Shown: piece after piece, positions 1 through 7,531 of the stretch
How the letters are laid out: every line of letters starts with the position of its first letter
Numbering within the stretch: the first letter of the stretch is position 1
The notes under the pieces: generated by a model
What the model saw: the letters and a program-made list of their open reading frames with translations, nothing else
Told to the model about the DNA's origin: nothing
The model's database searches: none
Assembly: GCA_026225435.1 (NCBI GenBank)
Contig: JAMFST010000731.1
Span: 1-14,964, forward strand
Direction: 5' to 3'
Length of the DNA stretch: 14,964 bases
From: Labilithrix luteola
GTDB taxonomy: Bacteria; Myxococcota_A; Polyangia; Polyangiales; Polyangiaceae
Position numbers and translations under genes: made by a program

Positions 1-576
1 GCGCTCGACGATCTCGAGGCCGCGCCCGCCCCCGGCGGTTTCACCTCGGCGACCCAGCAGGTCGACGTCGAGGAGGTCTTCTCCAAGTTCAAGGAGGGGG
101 TCGCCCGGCAGATCAGCATCGACGACGCGCAGTCGCACTACGACCTGGGCGTCGCCTACAAGGAGATGGGGCTGATCGACGACGCCATCCGCGAGTTCGA
201 GACCGCCGCGCGTGACGAGACGCGCGAGACGATCTGCCTGTCGATGGTCGGCATGATCGAGCTCGAACGCGGCAACGTGGAGCAGGCGCTCGAGGCCTTC
301 CTCCGCGGCGTGAACTCGCGCGGCCGGCAACCGGACCAGGAGATGGTCCTCTGCTTCGAGATCGGCGCCTGTTACGAGCTGCAGAACATGAACAGCGAGG
401 CGCTCGGCTACTACCAGCGCGTCCTCCGCCGTGACTCGCGCTACCGCGACGTCGAGGCGCGCGTGCGGAGGCTGACGGCGGCGACCGGCGGGAACGACCA
501 GTCGCAGGTGCGAAGCTCGAGCGGCGGCGACGAGGACTTCGAGCGCGCGTTCGAGGATCTGCTCGACGAGGGCTGA
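1..576 (+). CDS. TPR-repeat protein, C-terminal part (5' end outside window)
   Basis: The frame is open from the first base of the window and ends at a TGA, so this is the last 191 residues of a longer protein. Visible parts are a linker rich in Ala, Pro and Gly, the segment VEEVFSKFKEGV, and then tetratricopeptide-type helical pairs starting at YDLGVAYKEMGLIDDAIREF. Further helices contain GMIELERGNVEQALEAF and CYELQNMNSEALGYYQRVL. The tail is acidic and ends FEDLLDEG. TPR arrays are protein-protein scaffolds. Large proteins with this repeat and the FSKFKEGV segment are, to my knowledge, common in Myxococcota and relatives, where some belong to pilus or secretion machinery. A specific role cannot be assigned from this fragment. 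The gene is convergent with the next one and separate from the acyl-CoA cluster. Confidence 0.85.
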   Translation, partial: ALDDLEAAPAPGGFTSATQQVDVEEVFSKFKEGVARQISIDDAQSHYDLGVAYKEMGLIDDAIREFETAARDETRETICLSMVGMIELERGNVEQALEAFLRGVNSRGRQPDQEMVLCFEIGACYELQNMNSEALGYYQRVLRRDSRYRDVEARVRRLTAATGGNDQSQVRSSSGGDEDFERAFEDLLDEG

Positions 577-651
577 CGGATCATCCGGCGGATCGACGAC
601 GCGTCGAAGTCGGACGTCGACCTTCGAAAAGCCCCATCGAGCAGCGGAGAG

Positions 652-1074
652 CTACAGAGCGGCGGCGAGCGCGGTCTCGAATTTGGTTCGGCTCGCGTAG
701 GTCGTCAGCGACACACCGACCAGTGAAAGAGAAAGACCGGCGGTGGCGATCCCCATGGCCACGATTTTCGAGCCGACGAGGCAGTGGGTGCCTCGGGCGA
801 AGTTACGGGCGTTCTTGATGCCCCATGACGTGAGTTGGCGGCGCGCCTCCGAGTCGTAGGACGACATGAGCTCCCAGTCCATGAACGTCGCGAACACTTG
901 CCCACCTTGCAGGCGCGAGTGCAGAACCTCGATCCACCGACCCGCCATCTCCTGCGAGAGGATCCCACCGACGCGGCACACGAGGATACCCGACTGCGGG
1001 ACGCTGAGAGCGAGGGTCCCTTCATCCTCGACAACGAGGAGGACGCGATTGCGCATCGCCAGGGTCCACGTCAT
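652..1074 (-). CDS. STAS-like (SpoIIAA-like) hypothetical protein
   Basis: This is a small protein of about 140 residues and unknown function. After a short N-terminus (MTWTLAMRNRVLLVVEDEG) it has an alternating strand and helix pattern (ILVCRVGGILS, then AGRWIEVLHSRL). These are followed by a strand, VFATFMDWELMSSYDSEAR, and by a hydrophobic Gly/Ala/Leu/Ser-rich segment before TTYASRTKFETALAAAL. This order fits the SpoIIAA/STAS-like small proteins common in Myxococcota. The hydrophobic segment could be mistaken for a membrane helix but more likely belongs to the fold core. The start is uncertain: the frame stays open to a TTG at 1173, other in-frame ATGs lie at 1137 and 1056, and none has a well-placed ribosome binding site. 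The residues upstream of 1074 are Arg/Pro-rich and look non-coding. It is convergent with the TPR gene and divergent from the TetR gene. Confidence 0.6.
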   Translation of the reverse strand: MTWTLAMRNRVLLVVEDEGTLALSVPQSGILVCRVGGILSQEMAGRWIEVLHSRLQGGQVFATFMDWELMSSYDSEARRQLTSWGIKNARNFARGTHCLVGSKIVAMGIATAGLSLSLVGVSLTTYASRTKFETALAAAL

Positions 1075-1213
1075 CGACTGCGGCCAATCAATCGCTCCTG
1101 TGCGTTGACGCGGTACGGGGGAGCGCGTCGCGAGCATGATGGGTCTGCCGGGAGAACGGCGCGATACCACCAAAGCTTAAGTGCTCATGCGCGGATGGTC
1201 GCCGCGTATGTTC

Positions 1214-1229
1214 GACCGACCCGTCGGTC
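1214..1229. promoter_or_regulatory. Candidate TetR operator (7-2-7 palindrome)
   Basis: GACCGAC-CC-GTCGGTC is a perfect inverted repeat with 7-bp arms and a 2-bp spacer. It lies about 60 bp upstream of the TetR start, between that gene and the divergent STAS-like gene. Size and symmetry fit a TetR-family dimer site, and TetR-family genes are often autoregulated. A palindrome this long can arise by chance in GC-rich DNA, but its location supports a function. Confidence 0.5.
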
Positions 1230-1290
1230 TACCGTCGAGACGAGCGTTGCGTCATCGGGCCTGTCGCTGCGATAGGGTGTCTCACCTCGA

Positions 1291-2016
1291 ATGCCCGTGC
1301 GATCGAAGGTCGACTCTCCGAAGCGCATCAGCTCAGTGGCGGAGGACATGGCTCCGCCCGCGCCCAGCACCAGTGACCGGCTGAAGGACGCCGCCATCCA
1401 GCTCTTCGCCCGCAACGGCCTCGAGGCGGTGTCCGTGCGCGACATCGCGGCGGCGGCGAACCTGAAGAACGCCGGCTCGCTCAACTACTACTTTCGCTCG
1501 AAGGAAGAGCTGATCCGCCAGCTCGTCGCCAAGGTGATGGGGACGGCCGACGCCTACTGGAAGGTGGGGCTCGAGGAGCTGCAGGCACGAGCAGCGGCGC
1601 CTTCGGTGCGGGACATCGTGCGGGTCATCGTCTCCTGGCCGGTTCCGGCGTCGGGTGCAGGGCGAACGCCGAGCACCGCGCGCTTCCTCGCCATGTTCGT
1701 GCAGAACCGGCGGCAGACGCTGCGCGACCTGATGCGCGAGCTGGGCTTCATCCACTACGACCGCGCCTTCGCGCTCCTGCGCACGCAGATGAAGGACGTG
1801 CCGACCCCGGTGGCCAACCAGCGGCTGGTGTTCCTCTTCTGGTCCAGCACCGCCTTCCTCGCCGCGCGCGAGGCGGCGATGGACTCGGAGCACGCCGAGC
1901 ACACGCTCTGGTCGACCGAGGACGTGCTCGAGAACTTCGTCGACGCGATGGTGGGGATGCTCACCGCACCGGTGACGCGGGCGGTCAAGCCGGCGAAACC
2001 TGGACGCGGCGCGTAA
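1291..2016 (+). CDS. TetR/AcrR family transcriptional regulator
   Basis: The 241-residue product has a TetR-type DNA-binding domain at about residues 28-80. It contains the pattern RLKDAAIQLFARNGLEAVSV, then RDIAAAANLKNAGSLNYYF (helix-turn-helix and recognition helix) and SKEELIRQLV. The remaining helical C-terminal part would hold the ligand pocket and dimer interface. The first 20 or so residues are low in structure. An alternative ATG at 1348 (residue 20) follows a GGAGG only 2 nt away and is a possible true start. The gene lies 73 bp upstream of the first acyl-CoA dehydrogenase and reads in the same direction, so it probably represses the catabolic operon and possibly itself. TetR regulators of such clusters often bind the acyl-CoA thioester of the pathway. 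That is family knowledge, not something visible here. Confidence 0.9.
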   Translation: MPVRSKVDSPKRISSVAEDMAPPAPSTSDRLKDAAIQLFARNGLEAVSVRDIAAAANLKNAGSLNYYFRSKEELIRQLVAKVMGTADAYWKVGLEELQARAAAPSVRDIVRVIVSWPVPASGAGRTPSTARFLAMFVQNRRQTLRDLMRELGFIHYDRAFALLRTQMKDVPTPVANQRLVFLFWSSTAFLAAREAAMDSEHAEHTLWSTEDVLENFVDAMVGMLTAPVTRAVKPAKPGRGA

Positions 2017-2039
2017 AACAACCGTCTAAAACAATTGTT
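2014..2039. promoter_or_regulatory. AT-rich repeat and AACAATTGTT palindrome upstream of first dehydrogenase
   Basis: TAAAACAA occurs twice (2014-2021 and 2027-2034). The second copy runs into AACAATTGTT (2030-2039), a perfect 10-bp palindrome. The AT richness stands out against the GC-rich surroundings. Its place just upstream of a possible -35 element makes it a candidate operator for the TetR protein or another regulator. It does not resemble the GACCGAC dyad upstream of the TetR gene. Confidence 0.4.
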
Positions 2040-2040
2040 C

Positions 2041-2068
2041 TTGAACGCCGGCGCTGCGGGCCTACCTT
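2041..2068 (+). promoter_or_regulatory. Possible sigma-70-like promoter for the left catabolic operon
   Basis: TTGAAC (2041-2046) and TACCTT (2063-2068) are separated by 16 bp and lie just upstream of the ribosome binding site of the first dehydrogenase. The -35 match is fair and the -10 match is weak. The assignment rests mainly on position next to the AACAATTGTT palindrome. Confidence 0.25.
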
Positions 2069-2070
2069 GC

Positions 2071-2080
2071 GAGGGGAGGT
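2071..2080 (+). promoter_or_regulatory. Strong ribosome binding site fixing a GTG start
   Basis: GAGGGGAGGT ends 9 nt before the GTG at 2090 and is the strongest Shine-Dalgarno match in this region. It supports the GTG start of the acyl-CoA dehydrogenase. Confidence 0.6.
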
Positions 2081-2089
2081 GCCCGCGCC

Positions 2090-3247
2090 GTGACCGTCTT
2101 CACCGAAGCACAGAGCGAGATCCGCGAGGCCACCCGGCGCTTCGCCCGCGAGCGGCTGCTCCCTCGCTACCAGCAGCGCGAGCGTGAGCGGCGCGTCGAT
2201 CCGGAGCTGTTGCGCGAGATGGGCAAGCTCGGGCTCCTGGCGATGGATCTGCCCGCGCAATACGGCGGCATGGGGGCCGACAGCGTCACCGCCGGGATCA
2301 TCATCGAGGAGCTGGCCTACGGGGATTTCAACATCGCCTCGCTCGCCGTGGTGCAGTCGCTGTGCGGCGCGGTCGTCGAGCGCAACGCGACGTCGGCGGT
2401 GAAAGACGGCTGGCTCCCGCGCATCGCCGCCGGTGAGGCCATCCTCGCGCTCGCCATCACCGAGCCGTCCGCTGGCTCCGACGCGAGCGCGCTCACCTTG
2501 CGTGCGCGTCACGACGAGGCCGCAGGCGGGTACGTCCTCGACGGCGAGAAGACATCCATCACCTTCTCCGACACCGCCGATGCCTTCGTCGTCTTCGCCC
2601 GCATCGGCGATCCGTCGCTCGGAGCCAAGGGGGTGAGCGCGTTCCTCGTCCCCAGCGACAGCCCCGGGCTCACGCGCACGCGCTTCGACGACGTGGGCGG
2701 TCACGCCACCGGTCGCGGCTCGCTCTTCTTCGAGGGGGTGCGCGTTCCTGCCGGGCACCTGCTCGGCGCCGAGGGGCGCGGCTTCTCCGAGGTGATGAGC
2801 GGCTTCGACTACAGCCGCGCGCTCATCGCCTTGCAGTGCATCGGCGCGGCGCAGGCGTCGGTCGACGAAGCGTGGCGCTACACGCAGGAGCGCGAGGCGT
2901 TCGGCGCTCCCCTCGCCCGCTTCCAGGGGGTCACCTTCCCGCTCGTCGAAGGGGAGACGCTGCTCGCCGCGGCCCGCCACCTCGCCTACCACGCGCTCGG
3001 CCTGCGCGACGCGGGTGCGCCACACACCGTCGAAGCGGCGATGGTCAAGTGGATGGGGCCGAAGACCAGCTTCGACGTCATTCACCAGTGCCTCCTCACC
3101 TTCGGCCACTACGGCTGGTCGATGGACTCGCCGCACCAACAGCGCATGCGCTACGTCATGGGCCTCGAGATCGGCGACGGCACCGCCGGCGTCATGAAGA
3201 TGATCGTCGCCCGCGCGCGCGCCGGAAGGGCAGCGAACCCCAAGTGA
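2090..3247 (+). CDS. Acyl-CoA dehydrogenase, cyclohexanecarboxyl-CoA dehydrogenase (AliB)-like
   Basis: This is a 385-residue FAD flavoprotein of the acyl-CoA dehydrogenase fold. The N-terminal helical domain (about 1-115) contains LREMGKLGLLAMDLP and the segment EELAYGDFNIAS. The central beta domain carries TEPSAGSDAS (about 124-133) and LDGEKTSITFSDTADAFVVF. The C-terminal helical domain contains GFDYSRALIALQCIGAAQAS, HQCLLTFGHYGW and the end motif MGLEIGDGTAGVMK. These motifs match what I recall of AliB-type cyclohexanecarboxyl-CoA dehydrogenases better than straight-chain enzymes. The C-terminal loop that carries the catalytic Glu in medium-chain enzymes (YEGT) reads GDGT here, with Asp363. 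The expected reaction is FAD-dependent unsaturation of a CoA thioester, with electrons passed to an ETF. The GTG start is supported by a strong ribosome binding site. A close paralogue lies at 13011-14153. The exact substrate is unknown. Confidence 0.88.
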   Translation: MTVFTEAQSEIREATRRFARERLLPRYQQRERERRVDPELLREMGKLGLLAMDLPAQYGGMGADSVTAGIIIEELAYGDFNIASLAVVQSLCGAVVERNATSAVKDGWLPRIAAGEAILALAITEPSAGSDASALTLRARHDEAAGGYVLDGEKTSITFSDTADAFVVFARIGDPSLGAKGVSAFLVPSDSPGLTRTRFDDVGGHATGRGSLFFEGVRVPAGHLLGAEGRGFSEVMSGFDYSRALIALQCIGAAQASVDEAWRYTQEREAFGAPLARFQGVTFPLVEGETLLAAARHLAYHALGLRDAGAPHTVEAAMVKWMGPKTSFDVIHQCLLTFGHYGWSMDSPHQQRMRYVMGLEIGDGTAGVMKMIVARARAGRAANPK

Positions 3248-3254
3248 ACGCCAA

Positions 3255-4130
3255 ATGAGCTTTCGATCCGTGTTCGTCCCCGATCTGTTCGCCGGGCAGA
3301 CGGTCATCGTCACCGGTGGCGGCAGCGGCATCGGCCGGTGCACCGCGCACGAGCTGGGCGCGCTGGGGGCGCATGTGGCCCTCGTCGGTCGCGATCCCGC
3401 CAAGCTCGAGAAGGTGCGCGCCGAGCTCGTCGAGGATGGCGGCAAGGCGAGCGCGCACGTCTGCGACATCCGCGACGAGGCGACGGTCATCGCCACCATC
3501 GACGCCGTGCTCGCAGCCACCGGCCGGATCGACGGCCTGGTGAACAACGCCGGCGGTCAGTACCGCTCGGAGATGAAGAGCATCTCCACCAAGGGGTTCG
3601 AGGCGGTGGTGCGCACCAACCTCACCGGCGGCTTCGTCTTCATGCGCGAGGTGTACACGCGCTGGATGGAGGCCAACGGCGGCGCCATCGTCAACATGAT
3701 CGCCGACATCTGGAACGGCTGGCCGAACTTTGCCCACTCGGGGGCGTCGCGCGGCGGGATGCTCACGTTGACCGAGAGCGCGGCGAGCGAGTGGGCCACG
3801 TCGGGTGTGCGGGTGAACACCATCGCGCCGGGCGCCATCGCCTCGAGCGGCCTCGACACCTACGACGCCAAGCACCGCAGCTACATCCAGAACGAGGTGG
3901 TCCCGAAGATCCCGCTGCAGCGCTTCGGCACCGAGTCCGAGGTGTCGGCGGCGATCGTCTTTCTCCTCTCCCCCGCCGCCGCCTTCATCACCGGCGCCTG
4001 CCTGCGCGTCGACGGTGGCGCGCCGAACGCCCGCGAGATCTGGGGGAAGCTGCCGGAAGGCTCGCGCAGCAGACCGTACGAGGGGCTCCATCGAGCCGAG
4101 GCACCCGAGATTCTCACCGATCCGAAATGA
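3255..4130 (+). CDS. SDR oxidoreductase, peroxisomal trans-2-enoyl-CoA reductase (PECR)-like
   Basis: The 291-residue protein has a classical-size SDR Rossmann fold: cofactor motif TGGGSGIG (20-27), NNAGG (97-101) and a C-terminal ITGACLRVDGG. The usual YxxxK active site is replaced: the sequence reads FAHSGASRGG, which puts Ser162 and Arg166 where Tyr and Lys normally sit. The same HSGAxR pattern occurs in PECR-type enoyl-CoA reductases, so reduction of an enoyl-CoA (or its reverse) is more likely than a ketone/alcohol reaction. A tail of about 35 residues beyond the SDR core contains RPYEGLHRA and is shared with the paralogue at 12115-12987. The gene begins 7 nt after the dehydrogenase stop with a weak ribosome binding site, so it is probably translationally coupled. 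The partner, the direction of reaction and the NADH/NADPH preference cannot be read directly. Confidence 0.85.
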   Translation: MSFRSVFVPDLFAGQTVIVTGGGSGIGRCTAHELGALGAHVALVGRDPAKLEKVRAELVEDGGKASAHVCDIRDEATVIATIDAVLAATGRIDGLVNNAGGQYRSEMKSISTKGFEAVVRTNLTGGFVFMREVYTRWMEANGGAIVNMIADIWNGWPNFAHSGASRGGMLTLTESAASEWATSGVRVNTIAPGAIASSGLDTYDAKHRSYIQNEVVPKIPLQRFGTESEVSAAIVFLLSPAAAFITGACLRVDGGAPNAREIWGKLPEGSRSRPYEGLHRAEAPEILTDPK

Positions 4131-4141
4131 CGGGAACCACC

Positions 4142-4954
4142 ATGGCCGACAAAGTCATCTACGAGAAGAAGGGCGAAGTCGCCTACATCACCTTGAACCG
4201 CCCCGAGGTGAAGAACGCCATCGACCTCGACGTGCACCACCGGCTGCGCGAGGTGTGGACCGACTTCCGCGACGATCCGGTCCTGCGCGTGGCCATCCTC
4301 ACCGGCAACGGCGACGCCTTCTGCGCCGGAGCCGACCTGAAGACCCACGTGCCCGAGTGGGCCGACGCGGGGCCGAGCCTCGCGCGCGACAAGCTGCCGG
4401 ATGGGTTCGCCGGCGGCATCACCCGCGGGCTGCACCGGCTGTACAAGCCGATCGTCGCCGCCTGCAACGGCTGGGTGCTCGGCGGCGGGCTCGAGCTGGC
4501 CATGGCCTGCGACATTCGCATCGCCTCCGAGCGCGCGCAGTTCGGCTCCTTCGAGCTGCGCCGCGGGATGCACCCCGCCGACGGAGGGATCGTCCGGCTG
4601 GTGAACACCTGCGGCGTGGGGATCGCGCTCGAGATGGAGCTCACCGGCGAGCCGATCAGCGCGCAGCGTGCGCTCGCCGCCAACATGGTGTCGCGGGTCG
4701 TGCCGCACGATCAGCTGATGGCGACCACCGAGGACGTGGTCGCGCGCATCCTGCGCAATGACCGGCGCGCCGTCGAGTCGGCCAAGGAGACCATCTTCGA
4801 GGTCATCGGCCGCACGCTCGACGAGCAGCTCAAGGTCGAGTGCCTCTTCGGGTACGCGCTGTGCGGCGGCAATCCGGCGGTCGAGCAGCGCTCCAGGGCG
4901 TTCCTCGAGAAGCAGGACAAGGGGCGCGCCGGCGCCACCGCCAACAAACTCTGA
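4142..4954 (+). CDS. Enoyl-CoA hydratase (crotonase family)
   Basis: The 270-residue protein has the crotonase signature. The first oxyanion-hole strand is in AFCAGADLK and the second in NGWVLGGGLELAMACD. Both hydratase glutamates appear to be present: Glu118 in GGGLEL and Glu138 in FGSFEL. Their 20-residue spacing matches Glu144/Glu164 of rat enoyl-CoA hydratase. Syn addition of water to a 2-enoyl-CoA is therefore the expected reaction, although ring hydratases of the BadK kind share these features. The start is ambiguous. An ATG at 4127 overlaps the preceding stop as ATGA and would add MTGTT. The ATG at 4142 gives the family-typical start MADKVIYEKK and is preferred. The gene sits inside the operon, 13 nt before the ligase. 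Confidence 0.87.
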   Translation: MADKVIYEKKGEVAYITLNRPEVKNAIDLDVHHRLREVWTDFRDDPVLRVAILTGNGDAFCAGADLKTHVPEWADAGPSLARDKLPDGFAGGITRGLHRLYKPIVAACNGWVLGGGLELAMACDIRIASERAQFGSFELRRGMHPADGGIVRLVNTCGVGIALEMELTGEPISAQRALAANMVSRVVPHDQLMATTEDVVARILRNDRRAVESAKETIFEVIGRTLDEQLKVECLFGYALCGGNPAVEQRSRAFLEKQDKGRAGATANKL

Positions 4955-4967
4955 GTCGGAGGTCCCC

Positions 4968-6518
4968 ATGTGGCGATATGGAGACATCCGGACCATCCCG
5001 GACATCGTGCGGTACTGGGGCGCACGCCGTCCGGACAAGGTCGCGCTCATCGACGGCGCGGCGACGCGGACGTACGCCGAGCTGGATCGGCGATCGAGCG
5101 CCCTCGCCAACCGGCTGATCGAGCGCGGGGTCAAGCCCGGCTCTCCCGTCGGCTTCATCGGGAAGAACTCGCTCGAGCTCTTCGAGGTGTGGTTCGCCGC
5201 GGGGAAGGCCGGCTGCCCGGTCGTCCCTTTCAACTGGCGCTGCCCGGAGAACGAGCTGCTGCAGATCGTCGACGACGCGACGTCGCCGCTGATCTTCGTC
5301 AGCCAGGAGATGGAGACGGTGATGAAGGCGGTGCAGGCGCGTTGCCAGCACCCGCCGGAGCTCGTCGTCTTCGACCCGGCCGGCCTCGCCGGAGATCGCC
5401 TGACCGCGTGGATGGGGACGAACACCACCGATCCGCACACGCCGCTGGCCGCCAGCTCGCGCGCGCTCCTCACGTACACGTCCGGCACCACCGGCAAGCC
5501 GAAGGCGGCAATCTTCTCGCAGGAAGCGTTCGACCACTCCTTCCTCGTCTGGTCGCTCGAGCCGAACATGAGCTGTCTCCCGGACGACCGCATGCTCATG
5601 CTGATGCCCAACTTCCACCTCGGCGGGAGCTGGGTGTGCCTCGAGCCGCTCTACGCCGGGGCGACCCTCTCGGTGCTGCCGCAGTTCGATCCCGCCGGCG
5701 TCATCGAGGTGGTGAAGCGCGATCGCTGCACCATCATCCCCCTCGTCCCGACGGCCATCCAGGTGCTGCTCGCTAGCCCGGCCTACGCCCCCGAGCACTT
5801 CGCCTCCGTGCGCTCGATCTACTACTTCGGCTCGCCGATCAGCGCCGACCTCATGCGCCGCGCGAAGGAGGGCTTCCGCTGCGAGCTGTACCAATTGTAC
5901 GGCGCGACGGAGATGTGGATCGTGACCATCCTCCGCCCGGAGGCGATCCCGGGGCACGAGGCGCGCCTGTCGGCCTGCGGGACGCTCCTGCCTCTGCTCG
6001 AGATCAAGATCGTCGATCTCGAGGGGAACGCGGTCGCCGACGGCACCATCGGCGAGGTCGCGGTGCGCACGCCCGCCATGTTCACGGGGTACTGGAACCA
6101 GCCGGAGGCGACGGCGCGGGTGCTCAAGGACGGCTGGTACCACACCGGCGATCTCGGGCGCCGTGACGGCGACGGGTTCTACTACCTGGTCGATCGGGTG
6201 AAGGACATGGTCATCACCGGCGGCGAGAACGTCTACTCGGTGGAGGTGGAGCAGGCGCTCGCCAAGCACGCCGCCGTCGCCCAGGCCGCGGTCATCGGCG
6301 TGCCCGACGATCGCTGGGGGCAGAAGGTGACGGCGTTCGTGGTCCTGGTCGCGGGTGCAACGCTCACCGAGGCGGACCTGCAGGGCCACTGCCGCGAGCA
6401 CCTCGCCGGCTACAAGGTGCCGAAGTCGATCCACTTCGAGCCGTCGCTCCCCATGACCCCGAGCGGCAAGGTGCAGAAGCCAGTGCTGCGAGAGCGGGCG
6501 CGCGCCGCAGCCCGATGA
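4968..6518 (+). CDS. AMP-forming acyl-CoA ligase (class I adenylate-forming)
   Basis: The 516-residue enzyme would adenylate a carboxylic acid with ATP and transfer it to CoA, the entry step of the pathway. The family motifs are all present: YTSGTTGKPK (170-179, phosphate-binding loop), YGATE (311-315), YHTGDLG (391-397), VDRVKDMVITGGENVYSVEVE (hinge and A8 motif) and Lys501 in PSGKVQK, the lysine needed for adenylation. Length is normal for fatty-acid or aromatic-acid CoA ligases. The start is well supported: GGAGG ends 5 nt before the ATG, and the protein begins MWRYGDIRTIPDIVRYW, a usual N-terminus. The frame is open further upstream, but that part reads as a shadow of the hydratase. FadD3-like or cyclohexanecarboxylate-ligase-like activity is possible; the acyl specificity is not visible. 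Confidence 0.9.
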   Translation: MWRYGDIRTIPDIVRYWGARRPDKVALIDGAATRTYAELDRRSSALANRLIERGVKPGSPVGFIGKNSLELFEVWFAAGKAGCPVVPFNWRCPENELLQIVDDATSPLIFVSQEMETVMKAVQARCQHPPELVVFDPAGLAGDRLTAWMGTNTTDPHTPLAASSRALLTYTSGTTGKPKAAIFSQEAFDHSFLVWSLEPNMSCLPDDRMLMLMPNFHLGGSWVCLEPLYAGATLSVLPQFDPAGVIEVVKRDRCTIIPLVPTAIQVLLASPAYAPEHFASVRSIYYFGSPISADLMRRAKEGFRCELYQLYGATEMWIVTILRPEAIPGHEARLSACGTLLPLLEIKIVDLEGNAVADGTIGEVAVRTPAMFTGYWNQPEATARVLKDGWYHTGDLGRRDGDGFYYLVDRVKDMVITGGENVYSVEVEQALAKHAAVAQAAVIGVPDDRWGQKVTAFVVLVAGATLTEADLQGHCREHLAGYKVPKSIHFEPSLPMTPSGKVQKPVLRERARAAAR

Positions 6519-7531
6519 GCGGCGGTCTGCCGGACCTGACGGCGCGCTTCGACGCGCACGTGACGAAGCTCCTCGGCCGTCCGGTGACGAGCCGCGGGTG
6601 GAAGCAGTATCCGTCGGGCTTCTCCTGGAGCACGTACGGCGTGTCGATCGAGGCGCCGGGCTTCGATGGAGTCACCGAGCTGGTGCTCCGCCTGGGGCCG
6701 CCGAACGGGCTCTTCGCGCCGTACAGCGCCGCTCCGCAGTTCGAGGCGTTGAAGGCGGTCGAGGGGACGGCCGTACCGGCGCCGCGCGCCTTCGCCTGGT
6801 CGGATGACGAGTCGATCCTCGGCGCCCCGTTCTTCGTCGCCGAGAAGTCCCCCGGCGTCACCGTCATCCCCTGGGACGCGGACGACCGCTCGCCGCGCAG
6901 CGACGGGGCCATCGGCCAGCAGTTCGCCGACATCCTCGGCGAGCTGCACGCGCTCGACTGGACGCGCACCGGCCTGGCGCGCTTCGGCGAGGGGCTGACC
7001 CGGCAGAACGCCGCCGCCCGCGCCGTCGACGAGTGGGAGCGCGGCTACCGCCGCTGGGCGACGCGGCCGCACCCGATGATGCACAAGGTGCTCGCCTGGC
7101 TGCGCGCCCATGCGCCGGTCGCGCCGCGCCTGTCGATCGTTCACGGCGACTACCGGCTGGGGAACTTCCTCGAGCAGGACGGGCGCATCACCGCCATCCT
7201 CGACTGGGAGCTGGTGCGCCTCGGCGATCCGCACGAGGACCTCGGCTGGAGCTGCCTGCCGCAGTACCGCGGAGGGACCGAACTGATGAGTCAGCTCATC
7301 TCGCGCGACGAGCTCTACGCCCGCCACGAGGCGAAGACCGGCCTGCCCGTGCAGCCGGAGTCGATGCACTTTTATACAATCTTCTCGCTGCTCAAGCTCG
7401 CCGCGGTGCATATGGCGGGCGCGCATGCCTTCGAGCACAAGGGCTTCTTCGACATGCGCATGCCGGCGATGGCCACGCAGATCGCGCCGGTGCTGCGGCA
7501 GCTGGAGAAGGCGCTGGAGGCAGCGTCGTGA
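6515..7531 (+). CDS. APH-family small-molecule kinase (phosphotransferase family)
   Basis: The 338-residue protein has the aminoglycoside-phosphotransferase/choline-kinase fold. The catalytic loop is IVHGDYRLGNFL, with His210, Asp212 and Asn217, and the metal-binding Asp230 lies in AILDWELVRLGDP. It resembles the kinase part of ACAD10/11-type proteins and LvaA rather than antibiotic-resistance enzymes. LvaA phosphorylates 4-hydroxyvaleryl-CoA in levulinate catabolism, and ACAD10/11 act on 4-hydroxyacyl-CoAs. Phosphorylation of a hydroxyacyl-CoA is the best hypothesis. The ATG overlaps the ligase stop as ATGA, and the next gene overlaps this one as GTGA, so it is tightly coupled to both. A role in drug resistance is unlikely in this context. 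Confidence 0.87.
   Translation: MSGGLPDLTARFDAHVTKLLGRPVTSRGWKQYPSGFSWSTYGVSIEAPGFDGVTELVLRLGPPNGLFAPYSAAPQFEALKAVEGTAVPAPRAFAWSDDESILGAPFFVAEKSPGVTVIPWDADDRSPRSDGAIGQQFADILGELHALDWTRTGLARFGEGLTRQNAAARAVDEWERGYRRWATRPHPMMHKVLAWLRAHAPVAPRLSIVHGDYRLGNFLEQDGRITAILDWELVRLGDPHEDLGWSCLPQYRGGTELMSQLISRDELYARHEAKTGLPVQPESMHFYTIFSLLKLAAVHMAGAHAFEHKGFFDMRMPAMATQIAPVLRQLEKALEAAS

Noticed and set aside
604..627. TCGAAG/CTTCGA inverted repeat between the TPR and STAS-like genes
   Set aside because: The stem is 6 bp with a 12-nt loop and there is no downstream T-run for either strand, so it is too weak to call a terminator.
1985..3547. Long open frame of about 520 codons on the minus strand opposite the first dehydrogenase
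   Set aside because: It is an Arg/Ala/Gly-rich antisense shadow caused by high GC, has no recognisable domain, and runs against a clear acyl-CoA dehydrogenase and the start of an SDR.
3338..4141. In-frame upstream extension of the hydratase across the SDR gene, looking like an SDR-crotonase fusion
   Set aside because: The upstream part is Arg/His-rich shadow sequence in a different frame from the SDR. The crotonase domain begins at the ATG at 4142 (or 4127).
3881..5611. 576-codon minus-strand open frame, and a similar one at 4830-6434, opposite the hydratase and ligase
   Set aside because: Both are antisense to genes with complete family motifs and are low-complexity in composition with no motif of their own.
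7371..7382. AT-rich TTTTATACAAT-like stretch resembling a -10 box inside the kinase gene
   Set aside because: It is within conserved coding sequence (HFYTI), has no matching -35 box, and no gene starts nearby.
6515..7531. Aminoglycoside resistance gene
   Set aside because: The fold is shared, but the context (ligase, DUF6285-like protein, acyl-CoA dehydrogenases) and overall similarity to acyl-CoA-linked kinases argue against drug resistance.
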